A stretch of DNA of 64,000 nt from an uncultured Nitrospina sp. (GTDB lineage: Bacteria > Nitrospinota > Nitrospinia > Nitrospinales > VA-1), in the NCBI GenBank assembly GCA_937891765.1, contig CALAGQ010000046.1, positions 1 through 64,000 of the forward strand, in the 5' to 3' direction. Within the stretch, counting starts at the first letter, position 1. Every line of letters begins with the position of its first letter. Of the stretch, positions 23,676-31,691 are shown one piece after another. The translations under genes and the position numbers were made by a program. Under the pieces are notes generated by a model that ran no database searches, was not told where the DNA came from, and saw only the letters and a program-made list of their open reading frames with translations.

Positions 23676-25505
23676 TTATTCGATAGCGAGGAATCCGCAG
23701 GCCTGGTAACAGGCGTTGCAGTTGATGCACAAGTCCATATCGATGTGCGCCGCGACTTTACGGGTTCCACCGGTGATCGCCCCTGTCGGGCAGGGTTTGA
23801 TGCACGCGCCACAGGCTACGCAATCCTCTTCCTTAACGTAATAGCGATAAAGCCCCACACACCGCGCCGCATCACAGATTTGATCGACAATGTGCCGCTC
23901 GTATTCTTTACGGAAATATTTTAAGCCTGTCAAAATCGCTTTCGGTGCCGTTTCACCCAACCCGCATAATGAAGTCTGGCTGATCTCCTCGCACAATTCC
24001 TGAAGCTTGCCGAGATCTTCAAGTTTGCCCCGGCCTTCGGCGATATCCGTCAATTTATTTTTGATCAGTGTCAGGCCAATCCGGCAGGGTGTACATTTGC
24101 CGCAGGTCTCGCCTTCGTTGAATCCGATCGAAAAAAGTGAGAGATCGATCACGCAAGCCGAATCATCATAGGCCGCAAAACTGGCCTGACCCATCAACAC
24201 GCCCGCATCAATCAAGCTTTCGTAGTCCGTTGCGGTGTCGGCTTTTTCCGGAGGAAGGAATCCGCCCGTTACACCGCCGACATGGATCACCTTGAGTTCT
24301 TTTTTCTTTTGAATGCCGCCACAATAATCGTTGATGGCTTCGCGGAACGTGGTTTTCATATCCAGTTCCATCAATCCGTTGTACTTGATGTTGCCAGAAA
24401 TCGCCCAAACCTTGCAGCCCTGAGCATTTTCATTGCCCATCGCCGCATACCAGTCCGCACCTTTCTTGATGATCGAGGGAACCGTAGCCCAGGTTTCGGC
24501 ATTGTTTAGCACAGTCGGTTTGCCCCACAACCCGGCATCGCAGGAATGCGGTGGTTGCGCTTTCGGGAAAGGACGCTTGCCCTCGACCGATTGCATCAAC
24601 GCGGTGGACTCACCACCGATGAACGCCTCAAGCCCTTCATGCACTCGAACGTTGATGCTGAAATCCGACCCCATAATTTTGTCGCCGAGAAAACCTCTCT
24701 CCCTGGCCCGCTCAATAGCCAGGTTCAGCCTCCGAACCGCAATGGAATAGTCGGAACGTGTGTAGATGATGCCTTCGGTCGCGCCGATGGCATATGCTCC
24801 GATCAACAAGCCTTCAAGAACCTGATGCGTAGCACCTTCCATAACGCTCCGGTCCATATAAGAAGCCGGGTTGCCCTCGTCTCCATTGACCATGATGTAG
24901 CGCGTGCCTTTTTCGTCCGTCGGGGCTTTGGCTGCCTTTTCCCATTTGTTCGCTGTGACAAACCCACCGCCACCTTTGCCTCGCAAACCGGATTTCTTAA
25001 CTTCCGCGATCACTTCTTCCGGTTTCATCGTGGACAGAACTTTTTTCAAAGATTCATAGCCACCGACTTTAATGTAATCATCAATATTTTCAGGATCGAT
25101 AGCACCGCCGTGCTCCAGCGCCACACGGGTCTGTTTACCCAGAGTCTCGTAATAATCGTCTTTCGATGCGGCCTTTTTGAATACCTTGCCGCCGACAATG
25201 TGGTCGTTCAGAATGTTTTTGACCATCTCCGGTTTGACTTTTTCATAAGTCACACGCGGTTCGCCAGGAACATAAACGTCTACCAGAACATCGCGGCTGC
25301 AATAACCCCGGCACCCGACCTGCCCCATCTCACATTTGCGTTCACCGAGTGTAGCACTGGCTTCCATTTCGCCAATCTGCTTCTGGAACTCGTCATAAAC
25401 ATCCTGACCGCCTTCAGCGATTCCACTCAGGCTCAAGCATACGGTTATTTTTATCTGGCCCTGTTTTTGAGCAACAGCCTGGCCCTGTTCTTCAACGACT
25501 TCCAT
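23676..25505 (-). CDS. nuoF: NuoF/HoxF-like NADH-binding iron-sulfur flavoprotein
   Basis: A 609-residue protein. Domains in order: a thioredoxin-like [2Fe-2S] domain (about 15-95; Cys in TVCLSLS, VGCRGYCS), the NADH/FMN domain (GLRGKGGGGFVTANKWE near 170; NGDEGNPASYMDRSVMEG near 215), an SLBB segment, a [4Fe-4S] site (GKCTPCRIGL and SLCGLG) and two C-terminal ferredoxin clusters (CVACGACIKPCP and CINCNACYQAC). This architecture fits the diaphorase subunits of complex I-like enzymes, bifurcating hydrogenases or formate dehydrogenases. The first Cys pair of the N-terminal domain lacks one Cys. No NuoE or NuoG partner adjoins, so the exact complex is open. Confidence 0.88.
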   Translation of the reverse strand: MEVVEEQGQAVAQKQGQIKITVCLSLSGIAEGGQDVYDEFQKQIGEMEASATLGERKCEMGQVGCRGYCSRDVLVDVYVPGEPRVTYEKVKPEMVKNILNDHIVGGKVFKKAASKDDYYETLGKQTRVALEHGGAIDPENIDDYIKVGGYESLKKVLSTMKPEEVIAEVKKSGLRGKGGGGFVTANKWEKAAKAPTDEKGTRYIMVNGDEGNPASYMDRSVMEGATHQVLEGLLIGAYAIGATEGIIYTRSDYSIAVRRLNLAIERARERGFLGDKIMGSDFSINVRVHEGLEAFIGGESTALMQSVEGKRPFPKAQPPHSCDAGLWGKPTVLNNAETWATVPSIIKKGADWYAAMGNENAQGCKVWAISGNIKYNGLMELDMKTTFREAINDYCGGIQKKKELKVIHVGGVTGGFLPPEKADTATDYESLIDAGVLMGQASFAAYDDSACVIDLSLFSIGFNEGETCGKCTPCRIGLTLIKNKLTDIAEGRGKLEDLGKLQELCEEISQTSLCGLGETAPKAILTGLKYFRKEYERHIVDQICDAARCVGLYRYYVKEEDCVACGACIKPCPTGAITGGTRKVAAHIDMDLCINCNACYQACGFLAIE

Positions 25506-25999
25506 GAACGATCTCCGTTATTCGAAAAAAGTTTCTTAATCTATAAATTCGCTATCCAGTCGGGTGAAACAGCTTCCGCCAGATTTATCAATGTCTCACA
25601 AAACTCAGGAAAATTCCAGCCATTCTAGTGACCCCCACCCGGATTGTCAATCCTTGCTTTCCACCTGATTTTGCAAGGCTTTGGGGAATTTTTTAAAGCC
25701 CCTGTTTTCAACTTTCTACCATTCAGGGCCAAGCCGGATTTTCCTCCATTCAGGGCGTGCAGGGCTTTCATAATAAAGGGTTTAGCCTTTCCATATTTAC
25801 GTCCCGGCCGAAAAGAGTCACGGACACAAAACCGACAATCTATCCCACCCCCTTTGATTGACAGAAAACTCCCCCCCTCCCGCGAGGCGGGTCATCGCAA
25901 ACTCTACACGGAATATGAAAATTGAGGTTGATTGCCAATGAGCATAAATATAGACTGCCCGCTAATGTCAATCGACCTTCCCTTATAAAAATATCCCTT
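25506..25999. other. Gene-free stretch upstream of nuoF-like and pepA genes
   Basis: About 490 bases between divergent genes. I see no credible ORF; the weak frames on the plus strand run into the nuoF-like gene. It must hold both promoters. Visible features: two CCATTCAGGGC motifs 30 bases apart (about 25720 and 25754), a C-run at about 25870, and a TTGATT with TATAGA 15 bases on, upstream of pepA, which is a poor promoter match. Confidence 0.4.
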
Positions 26000-27520
26000 A
26001 TGATAAAAATAAATCAGAAATCCGATAGCCTTCTAGACCATAAAACCGAGTGCCTCATTCTGCCCTGCCTGGAAGAAAAAAAACCAGGAGGAGCGGTGAA
26101 AAATATCGATGCCGCCCTCAACGGCGCCATCACCGCAGCATTTGAAAACAAACGCTTCGCGGGGAAACCCAACCAGACCCTTTTGCTCAACTGTAACGGC
26201 AACTTGAAAGCCGACAACCTGCTCTTGGTCGGGGTTGGCAAAGCCAAAGACGTCAGCGCCGAAATAATCTGCAAAGCGGCAGGAGCTGCGGCGACGCTGG
26301 CAGAAAAATCCAACTTCAAATCCGCATCGGTTTATCTGAACGATAGTTGTTTCGACAAAATCGCCAAAGGTCCGCGCTATGGTGAACTCGCCGGAGCCGT
26401 AGCCGAAGGGGCAGGTCTCGCCCTCTACCATTTCGACGCCTACAAATCCAAAGATGAAAAAGATGATCCGCCCAGCCGACTGCAAACGCTGACCCTCGTC
26501 CCGGCCACAAAAACCGCCATTTTGAAAAAATCCATCGACCGGGCTGAGAAAATCGTCAGCGCCGTGCATGCTGCGAGAGATTTAATATCGCATCCCGGCA
26601 ACACGGTGACCCCGACTTATCTGGCCGAGCACGCTAAAAAACTGGCCCGCAAATCCAAACTTACCTGCAAGGTGTTGGGCAAAAAGGAAATGGAAAAACT
26701 CGGCATGGGCGCCCTGCTCGGCGTTTCGCGCGGATCGCATGAGCCCCCGGCACTGATCGTGCTGGAATATTTTGGTGCCGCTAAAAGCAAAGCGCCCACC
26801 GTCATAGTGGGCAAAGGCGTCACCTTCGACACCGGCGGCATCTCGCTCAAGCCCCCAGCCAGCATGGACGAAATGAAGATGGATATGTCCGGCGCTGCTA
26901 CAACGCTTTCGACCCTGCAAGCCATCGCCGACCTGAAACTGCCGGTCAACGTCGTCGGCATCGTGGCCGCAGCAGAAAATATGCCCGATGGATTGGCCAT
27001 CAAGCCCGGCGACATTTTAAAAAGTATGTCCGGCAAAACAATAGAAGTGCTCAACACCGATGCCGAAGGCCGACTGGTTCTCGCCGACGCACTGACCTAC
27101 GCACAACGCTATAAACCGAAAGAAGTGATCGACCTCGCCACCCTGACCGGTGCCGTGCTCATGGCGTTGGGGCACCAGGCTGCCGCTGTTATCGGCACCA
27201 GCCCGGCAATGATAAAACAGTTGAAGGAATCCGGCACCGCCACCGACGAACGCGTGTGGGAACTGCCACTGTGGGAAGAATTTGAAAAAGCCACCAAAAG
27301 CGATATCGCCGATCTTAAAAATATCGCGTCACCGGGAGTCGGTGCAGGCAGCAGCATGGGCGCCGCGTTTCTCAAAGCGTTCGCAGGCGACCAGCCCTGG
27401 ACGCATATCGATATCGCCGGTACCGCATGGGGATACGATAAACCCTACATTCCCAAAGGCCCATCCGGTTACGGCGTGCGCCTGCTCATCCATTATCTCG
27501 AACACCGTAAAACCAAATAA
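26000..27520 (+). CDS. pepA: Cytosol leucyl aminopeptidase (M17)
   Basis: A 506-residue M17 aminopeptidase that removes N-terminal residues from peptides with two metal ions. The ATG at 26000 begins the conserved N-terminal macro-like domain (MIKINQKSD); the longer frame has no better site. The catalytic domain shows GKGVTFDTGGISLKP (metal Asp and Lys), MKMDMSGAA, and the signature NTDAEGRLVLADAL, then DLATLTGA and GAAFLKAF. Length is normal. It is likely cytoplasmic. A small membrane-protein gene follows 24 bases later. Confidence 0.95.
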   Translation: MIKINQKSDSLLDHKTECLILPCLEEKKPGGAVKNIDAALNGAITAAFENKRFAGKPNQTLLLNCNGNLKADNLLLVGVGKAKDVSAEIICKAAGAAATLAEKSNFKSASVYLNDSCFDKIAKGPRYGELAGAVAEGAGLALYHFDAYKSKDEKDDPPSRLQTLTLVPATKTAILKKSIDRAEKIVSAVHAARDLISHPGNTVTPTYLAEHAKKLARKSKLTCKVLGKKEMEKLGMGALLGVSRGSHEPPALIVLEYFGAAKSKAPTVIVGKGVTFDTGGISLKPPASMDEMKMDMSGAATTLSTLQAIADLKLPVNVVGIVAAAENMPDGLAIKPGDILKSMSGKTIEVLNTDAEGRLVLADALTYAQRYKPKEVIDLATLTGAVLMALGHQAAAVIGTSPAMIKQLKESGTATDERVWELPLWEEFEKATKSDIADLKNIASPGVGAGSSMGAAFLKAFAGDQPWTHIDIAGTAWGYDKPYIPKGPSGYGVRLLIHYLEHRKTK

Positions 27521-27544
27521 AAATCTTTTCGACTCTTTCTATAC

Positions 27545-28021
27545 ATGACCAACGTCATCATCATATTCATTCACCTGTTAGCGGCAGGGGTCGCACTCGG
27601 CAGTAGCATCTATTGCCTGAAAGTCTATCTGCCCGTAGTCGAAAAAGACCAAGGCGAACGCGATGAAAATTCGCCAGCCTATAAAATTCTTGACCTCATG
27701 GCACCGACCGTGTTCGCCAGCCTGCTCATGCTCGTTGGAACAGGAGTCTACTACCTGCTGGAAAACTATTCGGCGCAAGTCGGGCTCAAACCCGGCTACT
27801 ACAACCTGTTCGGGATCAAGATGGTGTTCGTGGCAGGGGCGTTTTTCACCAGCATGTATGTGACCTTCTCACTGAGAATCCATATCTCCGATCTGGATCT
27901 GAGCCCGCAAAACAAAAAGCTGGTGCCGCAAACCCTCAAAAAAATAATCGGCCTGAGTAAGATGACCATGTGGATGATCGCCATCGCCCTCTTTCTCGGA
28001 ATATGGCTGGCAAGGTTTTAA
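27545..28021 (+). CDS. Four-helix membrane protein, DUF2269/CopD-like
   Basis: A 158-residue membrane protein with four hydrophobic helices at about 4-26, 50-72, 85-107 and 138-157. A histidine in helix 1 (FIHLLAAGVALGS) and the layout recall DUF2269 and the CopD/YetK-like heme or copper membrane families. There is no signal peptide beyond helix 1. It follows pepA closely and may be co-transcribed. Function is unknown; the family call rests on pattern only. Confidence 0.7.
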   Translation: MTNVIIIFIHLLAAGVALGSSIYCLKVYLPVVEKDQGERDENSPAYKILDLMAPTVFASLLMLVGTGVYYLLENYSAQVGLKPGYYNLFGIKMVFVAGAFFTSMYVTFSLRIHISDLDLSPQNKKLVPQTLKKIIGLSKMTMWMIAIALFLGIWLARF

Positions 28022-28166
28022 CCACAGATAAACAAAAATGGACACAGATTCAGAAGAAATCAGTTTTCCCTTCTCCCCTGGAGGGAGAAGTTTGGGATGA
28101 GGGGGAATTGATTAAATCAAAAATTTTAAGTACTATGCAGTACAGAATTCTTCAGGAGACCTGAGC

Positions 28167-28532
28167 ATGAACGACGAACAATCCCCACCCACAGCAGAAT
28201 CTTTGAGCAACGAAGTTGCAGAAGAAGAGAAGATTTATGCGCCGCAAAACAAACTGCCGTTCCCCGAAACAGTAGACCTGAACCAAGTGTTCCCTGAAGA
28301 AGAAAACGACCTCAACGACCTGTTCCCGGATGAAGAAACAAAAGTCCTGCTGAAAAAAATCCAACGCAACAAAAAAGACCTGCACACTATGACCGACCGC
28401 TTCAACGAAGAAACCTGGTCCGGCGCCGACAACAACATCGACGACGCAGAGCAACCCTCTAAGGAAGAGGAAGAACCCTCTAGCGAGGGAAGCAACGAAG
28501 AACCCAGCGGGGATGCCCCCGCAGCCAACTAG
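28167..28532 (+). CDS. Acidic hypothetical protein
   Basis: A 121-residue, strongly acidic, probably disordered protein with a good AGGAGA site before its ATG. It has two short related motifs (DLNQVFPEEEN and DLNDLFPDEET) and a Glu/Ser-rich tail. No transmembrane or catalytic features are visible. Between pepA's partner and this gene (28021-28050) a copy of a minor dispersed repeat (ACAGATAAACAAAAATGGACACAG) occurs, like one at 61.09 kb. Confidence 0.65.
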   Translation: MNDEQSPPTAESLSNEVAEEEKIYAPQNKLPFPETVDLNQVFPEEENDLNDLFPDEETKVLLKKIQRNKKDLHTMTDRFNEETWSGADNNIDDAEQPSKEEEEPSSEGSNEEPSGDAPAAN

Positions 28533-28547
28533 TCGGTCAACCGGCCG

Positions 28548-28751
28548 TCACTTCTTTCGTTTAAATACTGCTTTGATACGTTCCCAGGCTTCTTTACCCA
28601 ATAAAGCAATGGATGCCACGAATGCCACCTCAGCTGAAATTATTGAAGCTGTCGTCGCGCCGGCTAATTGCCCTTTGGACAAATCCAGAAATGGGAAGAG
28701 AGGAATGATAGCCCACCCCCACGAATGATAGAACCAGACAACTATAACCAA
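28548..28751 (-). pseudogene. Transporter-suffix-domain membrane protein, start frameshifted
   Basis: The frame codes for SWGWAIIPLFPFLDLSKGQLAG and AEVAFVASIALLGKEAWERIK (in pieces), which matches the transporter suffix domain, a small two-helix membrane protein. The frame lacks a good start: an ATG at about 28764 overlapping the upstream stop is one base out of frame, and dropping one A from the AAAA run after MKK would give a normal start (MKKRLVIVVWF). A TTG start at 28751 is possible instead. It follows the DUF2784 remnant by 9 bases. Confidence 0.55.
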
Positions 28752-28760
28752 TCGTTTTCT

Positions 28761-29030
28761 TCATTCAGAATCCCTCTTCGTCAAAGGTTTCCAAATAAAA
28801 GATGAGATTGTCAGTATCTGGAACCCCACTGCCAGGCAGGGCATGAATAATGTGGAATCAAAATCTTCCAGATAGATAATCCGGTTGAGCCAGCTTGTTA
28901 TGAAGGAACCTTGATAGACCGGACTTTGCCTTAACGTTTCCTCCCAGATGGTCAGGGGGCAGGGGATTTTCAGAACCATCAGCAGAGCGACACCTGCTAA
29001 TGTGCTGACGTGGACGATGCGAAACAGGCG
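28761..29030 (-). pseudogene. DUF2784 protein, 5'-truncated
   Basis: The frame reads RLFRIVHVSTLAGVALL, then CPLTIWEETLRQSP, then GSFITSWLNRIIY, which is the core and C-terminus of DUF2784, a small membrane family. The first transmembrane helix that should precede RLFRIVH is missing; upstream in frame there is only a charged, His-rich stretch and a stop. The only ATG in frame (28979) would drop still more. It reads as a truncated gene next to another damaged small membrane gene. Confidence 0.5.
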
Positions 29031-29096
29031 GTGGTCAACACCGTGATCACCACGCTCGCCTTCTTTTTCTTTGTGGTTAAGGCGGTGGTGCGATGA
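29010..29096 (+). CDS. Tiny membrane ORF A (28 residues)
   Basis: GTG-start ORF coding for a short amphipathic start (MDDAKQAVVN) and a hydrophobic helix (TTLAFFFFVVKAVV). Its stop overlaps the ATG of ORF B (ATGA). It lies opposite the broken DUF2784 end. It may be a real small peptide, or the remnant of the C-terminus of a larger membrane protein such as an ABC permease. Confidence 0.25.
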   Translation: MDDAKQAVVNTVITTLAFFFFVVKAVVR

Positions 29097-29197
29097 CCTT
29101 CAAAGAAATCACTGCCACAATCTGGAACCTGATCGGTGCTGGTATTTACTGGTGCGTCGGAATTGGCGCTGTGTTTCACACGGTTTTGGGGTACTGA
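29093..29197 (+). CDS. Tiny membrane ORF B (34 residues)
   Basis: ATG ORF overlapping ORF A by 4 bases. The product MTFKEITATIWNLIGAGIYW then CVGIGAVFHTVLGY is one hydrophobic helix with Trp/Tyr at its ends, typical of small membrane subunits. It ends inside a short dispersed repeat (29196-29220). Not recognised. Confidence 0.3.
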   Translation: MTFKEITATIWNLIGAGIYWCVGIGAVFHTVLGY

Positions 29198-29241
29198 TCC
29201 TTCGAGTGCCTCAGGATGACAAATAGAGTTTTTGGCTTAAG

Positions 29242-29847
29242 ATGAAATGCCCCAAGTGCAAATTTGAACAGCCCGCCTCAGAGGTTTGCACCCACTGTGG
29301 TGTTATATTTTCGAAATACAAGGAACCGGAGAAAACATCCCGCCGTCCAACTTCCCCACCCAAAAAAAACAGCCATGGCAACGCCATGTTCTTTGCAATG
29401 GGAACCCTTTTTCTTCTGGTGCTTTTTGCCCGAAGCCTGTTTTTCCTGCAGTTCCCTGCGTTTCTCGACCCCTATTTCAGAGTGTTGATGCTGCTTGCCA
29501 TGTGCTGGCTTGCTGTCCAGATTGTCCCCCGGGCGGGCAATGTGTTGGGCCGGTTTGAGGTAGCCAGCGACAAAAAATGGGGGCTGGATGGATTTAATGT
29601 GTACGATAAAAAGGCCATCTTCATTTTTATGGCGTTGGGTTCGGTTATGCTTTTGATCCTTGCAGAGTCGGTGCTCAGCGGCAGTATCGAATGCTTCGCA
29701 GGCAAGCACCGCACCTGCCATGCCATCTATGATTCGGTTTCCGATACGGGAGAATTCTGGATAACCGCTTTAATTGTATACTGTGCAAGTCTGCTCGTCG
29801 TGACGGTGGGTTATATGGGATTGCAAATAAGACGTAACATGCAATAA
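29242..29847 (+). CDS. Zinc-ribbon membrane protein
   Basis: A 201-residue protein. The N-terminus is a zinc ribbon (CPKCKFEQPASEVCTHCG, Cys 3, 6, 16, 19), followed by a basic linker and four hydrophobic helices at about 50-70, 79-96, 125-147 and 172-195. Between helices 3 and 4 lies a Cys-containing loop (SIECFAGKHRTCHAIYD). Proteins of this build, 'MxCPxCxxExP...CxxCGVIF-KY', are common in deltaproteobacteria and their relatives, but with no known role. Confidence 0.75.
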   Translation: MKCPKCKFEQPASEVCTHCGVIFSKYKEPEKTSRRPTSPPKKNSHGNAMFFAMGTLFLLVLFARSLFFLQFPAFLDPYFRVLMLLAMCWLAVQIVPRAGNVLGRFEVASDKKWGLDGFNVYDKKAIFIFMALGSVMLLILAESVLSGSIECFAGKHRTCHAIYDSVSDTGEFWITALIVYCASLLVVTVGYMGLQIRRNMQ

Positions 29848-29879
29848 AAAATTTCCAGCGCGAGAGATATAATATCACT

Positions 29880-30563
29880 ATGAATTATTACGAATGGCTG
29901 CCTCTGGCGGAAGAAGGGGTTGCCGAAGCTCAATATAACCTTGGGCTGATCTACAGCCAGGGAAAAGAAGTCTCTCAAGACGATAAGGAGGCCGTCAGGT
30001 GGTATCGGCAGGCGGCGGAACAGGGATTTCCCGAAGCGCAAACCAACCTCGGCTTGATGTACGGAAAGGGTCAGGGCATTGAACAGGATTATAACGAGTC
30101 GGTCAAATGGTATCGGCTCGCGGCCGACCAAGGATTGGCTCAAGCCCAGCACAACCTTGGGGTGATGTATGGCAGGGGCCATGGCGTGGTACGGGATTTT
30201 CTGGATGCGGTCAAATGGTTCAGGCTGTCGGCCGAACAGGGATATGCCCAGGCCCAATACAACCTTGGCTTGATGCACCACCGAGGAGAGGGAGTCCCTC
30301 TCGATGATAAAGAAGCGGTCAAATGGTACCGGCTTGCCGCCGAGCAAGGGATACACGGTGCGCAGTCTAACCTCGGTCTGATGTATGAAAGGGGCCAGGG
30401 AGTCGAGCAGGATTATGTAGAAGCCCACAAGTGGTTCAACATTGCTGGTGTGAACGGCAATGAAACGGGACGCAGAAATACCGACATTGTAGAAAAGAAA
30501 ATGACCCCCGGTCAGATTATCGTTGCGATCGGTCTTGCCCGAGAGTGGCTGGAGAAACTGTAA
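29880..30563 (+). CDS. Sel1-like repeat protein
   Basis: A 227-residue protein with five to six Sel1/TPR-like repeats of 36 residues, such as AEAQYNLGLIYSQGKEVSQD and DDKEAVKWYRLAAEQG. These form a solenoid for protein-protein contacts. There is no signal peptide, so it is probably cytoplasmic. It ends in a helical cap (PGQIIVAIGLAREWLEKL). It starts 32 bases after the zinc-ribbon membrane gene and may share its transcript. A long ORF on the opposite strand here is a shadow of the repeats. Confidence 0.88.
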   Translation: MNYYEWLPLAEEGVAEAQYNLGLIYSQGKEVSQDDKEAVRWYRQAAEQGFPEAQTNLGLMYGKGQGIEQDYNESVKWYRLAADQGLAQAQHNLGVMYGRGHGVVRDFLDAVKWFRLSAEQGYAQAQYNLGLMHHRGEGVPLDDKEAVKWYRLAAEQGIHGAQSNLGLMYERGQGVEQDYVEAHKWFNIAGVNGNETGRRNTDIVEKKMTPGQIIVAIGLAREWLEKL

Positions 30564-30586
30564 CCAAGAAGAGGCTGCCAACACAC

Positions 30587-30722
30587 GCCACCGGCGGGCG
30601 GCTCGCCGACCACTAGCCGTGGAGGCAACCAGGCAGGAGCATTTTTAGCCGCCCATACTTCCTGCTAGTCAGTGTGAGATATTGCAAGCTGGATCCAACG
30701 TCACGTTGGCGCCGGGGAGGGG
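30587..30722. repeat. Modular interspersed repeat, copy 9
   Basis: CACCGGCGGGCGGCTCGCCG hairpin, CCACTAGCCGTGGAGGCAACC, CTGCTAGTCAGTGTGAGA and the palindromic module GGATCCAACGTCACGTTGGCG. Fills the gap between the convergent Sel1 and SYLF genes. Confidence 0.65.
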
Positions 30723-30725
30723 GTG

Positions 30726-31286
30726 TTATTTTGGCGTTATGATAGAAAACTTGGATCCTTCCAGGGTGAGGTTGTACATCAATCCCTTTTGACCAAAGAT
30801 GAAGGCCACGATCGGGTCCTTCACATTAGTGGTGTCCAGAGAATCTCCCATTCCCAGAGTTATTAAAGCCACAGACCCGTCGACACCTGCTTCCCATCCA
30901 TCACTTTTTTGGAAAGTTTCCAATGCTTTTTTCTGGGTGAATATCAGGATGATGGATTTAGCCTGGGCTCCGAACTGAAACCCGATTGATGCGGCGGCTG
31001 TGCTGTAGTACTTGATGGTTTTTCCCGCCACTCTTAATGCGCCTTCGCCGTATTCAGCACCGATTCCAATTCCGGCCTTATAGACATTAGGGAAAGTGAG
31101 CGCACCTGAAGCTTTACTCAAAAACAATTCAGCACCGGGCACTTCCTCTTTAAAACGATCCAGTGTGGCGTCAACGCCGACATCAATCTCTTTGGCAGTG
31201 TTCACTGCCGCTTGGGAGGGAAAAGAGAAAGCCAGCACGAATAATACGAGGAATATCGGCTTGAAAGAATTTCGGCAAATTTTCAT
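30726..31286 (-). CDS. Exported SYLF/YSC84-domain lipid-binding protein
   Basis: About 186 residues from the ATG at 31286, chosen for AGGAG upstream and the signal peptide that follows (FLVLFVLAFSFPSQAA). The mature part is a SYLF/YSC84 domain: ETFQKSDGWEAGVDGSVALITLG, quoted in part, with AKSIILIFTQKKAL and AIVAFIFGQKGLMYNLTLEG-like ending (GQKGLMYNLTLEGSKF). The family binds lipids. In bacteria such proteins are periplasmic. It is one of a set of envelope proteins in the 30.7-32.4 kb cluster. Confidence 0.83.
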   Translation of the reverse strand: MKICRNSFKPIFLVLFVLAFSFPSQAAVNTAKEIDVGVDATLDRFKEEVPGAELFLSKASGALTFPNVYKAGIGIGAEYGEGALRVAGKTIKYYSTAAASIGFQFGAQAKSIILIFTQKKALETFQKSDGWEAGVDGSVALITLGMGDSLDTTNVKDPIVAFIFGQKGLMYNLTLEGSKFSIITPK

Positions 31287-31311
31287 TTGGGAGACTCCTG
31301 TTGGACAAATT

Positions 31312-31659
31312 TTAAAGATCACTGATCTCGTTTCCTGAAACCAGATACTCTTGCTGGTTACTTGTTGCGACCTTTTTTCTTCCCCTTGCCTTTTCCTTGC
31401 CTTTTCCTTCACTTTCCCCCCGTTTCTTGTCCTTATCTTTGTCCTTGTCTTTGTCTTTGTCCTTATCTTTGTCCTTGTCCTTGTCTTTGTCTTTGTCCTT
31501 ATCTTTGTCCTTGTCTTTGTCCTTGTCTTTGTCCTTGTCCTTTTTTGCCTCTGCCGTTACTGGAGATAAGGTGTCCATGCCGGCAAATTGTAATGCGCCC
31601 CCCATGATGAAGGTGAAGACAATTAAGAAGACGATTGTTTTGCTGAAAAAAAGCTGCAT
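31312..31659 (-). CDS. Exported Lys-Asp dipeptide-repeat protein
   Basis: A 115-residue protein: an N-terminal signal or anchor helix (TIVFLIVFTFIMGGALQFAG), then about 19 KD dipeptides in a row, then a basic tail (GKGKEKARGRKK). The low-complexity repeat would form a highly charged extended or helical stretch. No family can be assigned. The start ATG is followed by a normal signal-type helix, which argues that the ORF is real. The opposite-strand Leu-Ser or Phe-Val ORFs here are shadows of the repeat. Confidence 0.6.
   Translation of the reverse strand: MQLFFSKTIVFLIVFTFIMGGALQFAGMDTLSPVTAEAKKDKDKDKDKDKDKDKDKDKDKDKDKDKDKDKDKDKDKDKKRGESEGKGKEKARGRKKVATSNQQEYLVSGNEISDL
31429..31542. repeat. 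Hexanucleotide tandem repeat, 19 units
   Basis: Nineteen units of (G/A)TC(C/T)TT on the plus strand, coding for the KD repeat on the minus strand. The units alternate synonymous bases in a higher-order order (ATCTTT returns at units 2, 7 and 13). A change in unit number keeps the frame, so the length may vary between strains. Confidence 0.9.
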
Positions 31660-31691
31660 TGTTAATCTCCTGTTATTTTCGACTCAGGTTT

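Noticed and set aside
24546-25628. Plus-strand ORF of 360 codons opposite the NuoF-like gene
   Set aside because: Shadow of a gene with clear iron-sulfur and flavin motifs; no signal or domain on this strand.
26033-26569. Minus-strand ORFs opposite pepA
   Set aside because: Several antisense frames appear because of the codon bias of pepA; none shows a domain.
29811-30584. Long minus-strand ORF opposite the Sel1-repeat gene
   Set aside because: It mirrors the 36-residue repeat of the plus-strand gene and has no domain or start site of its own.
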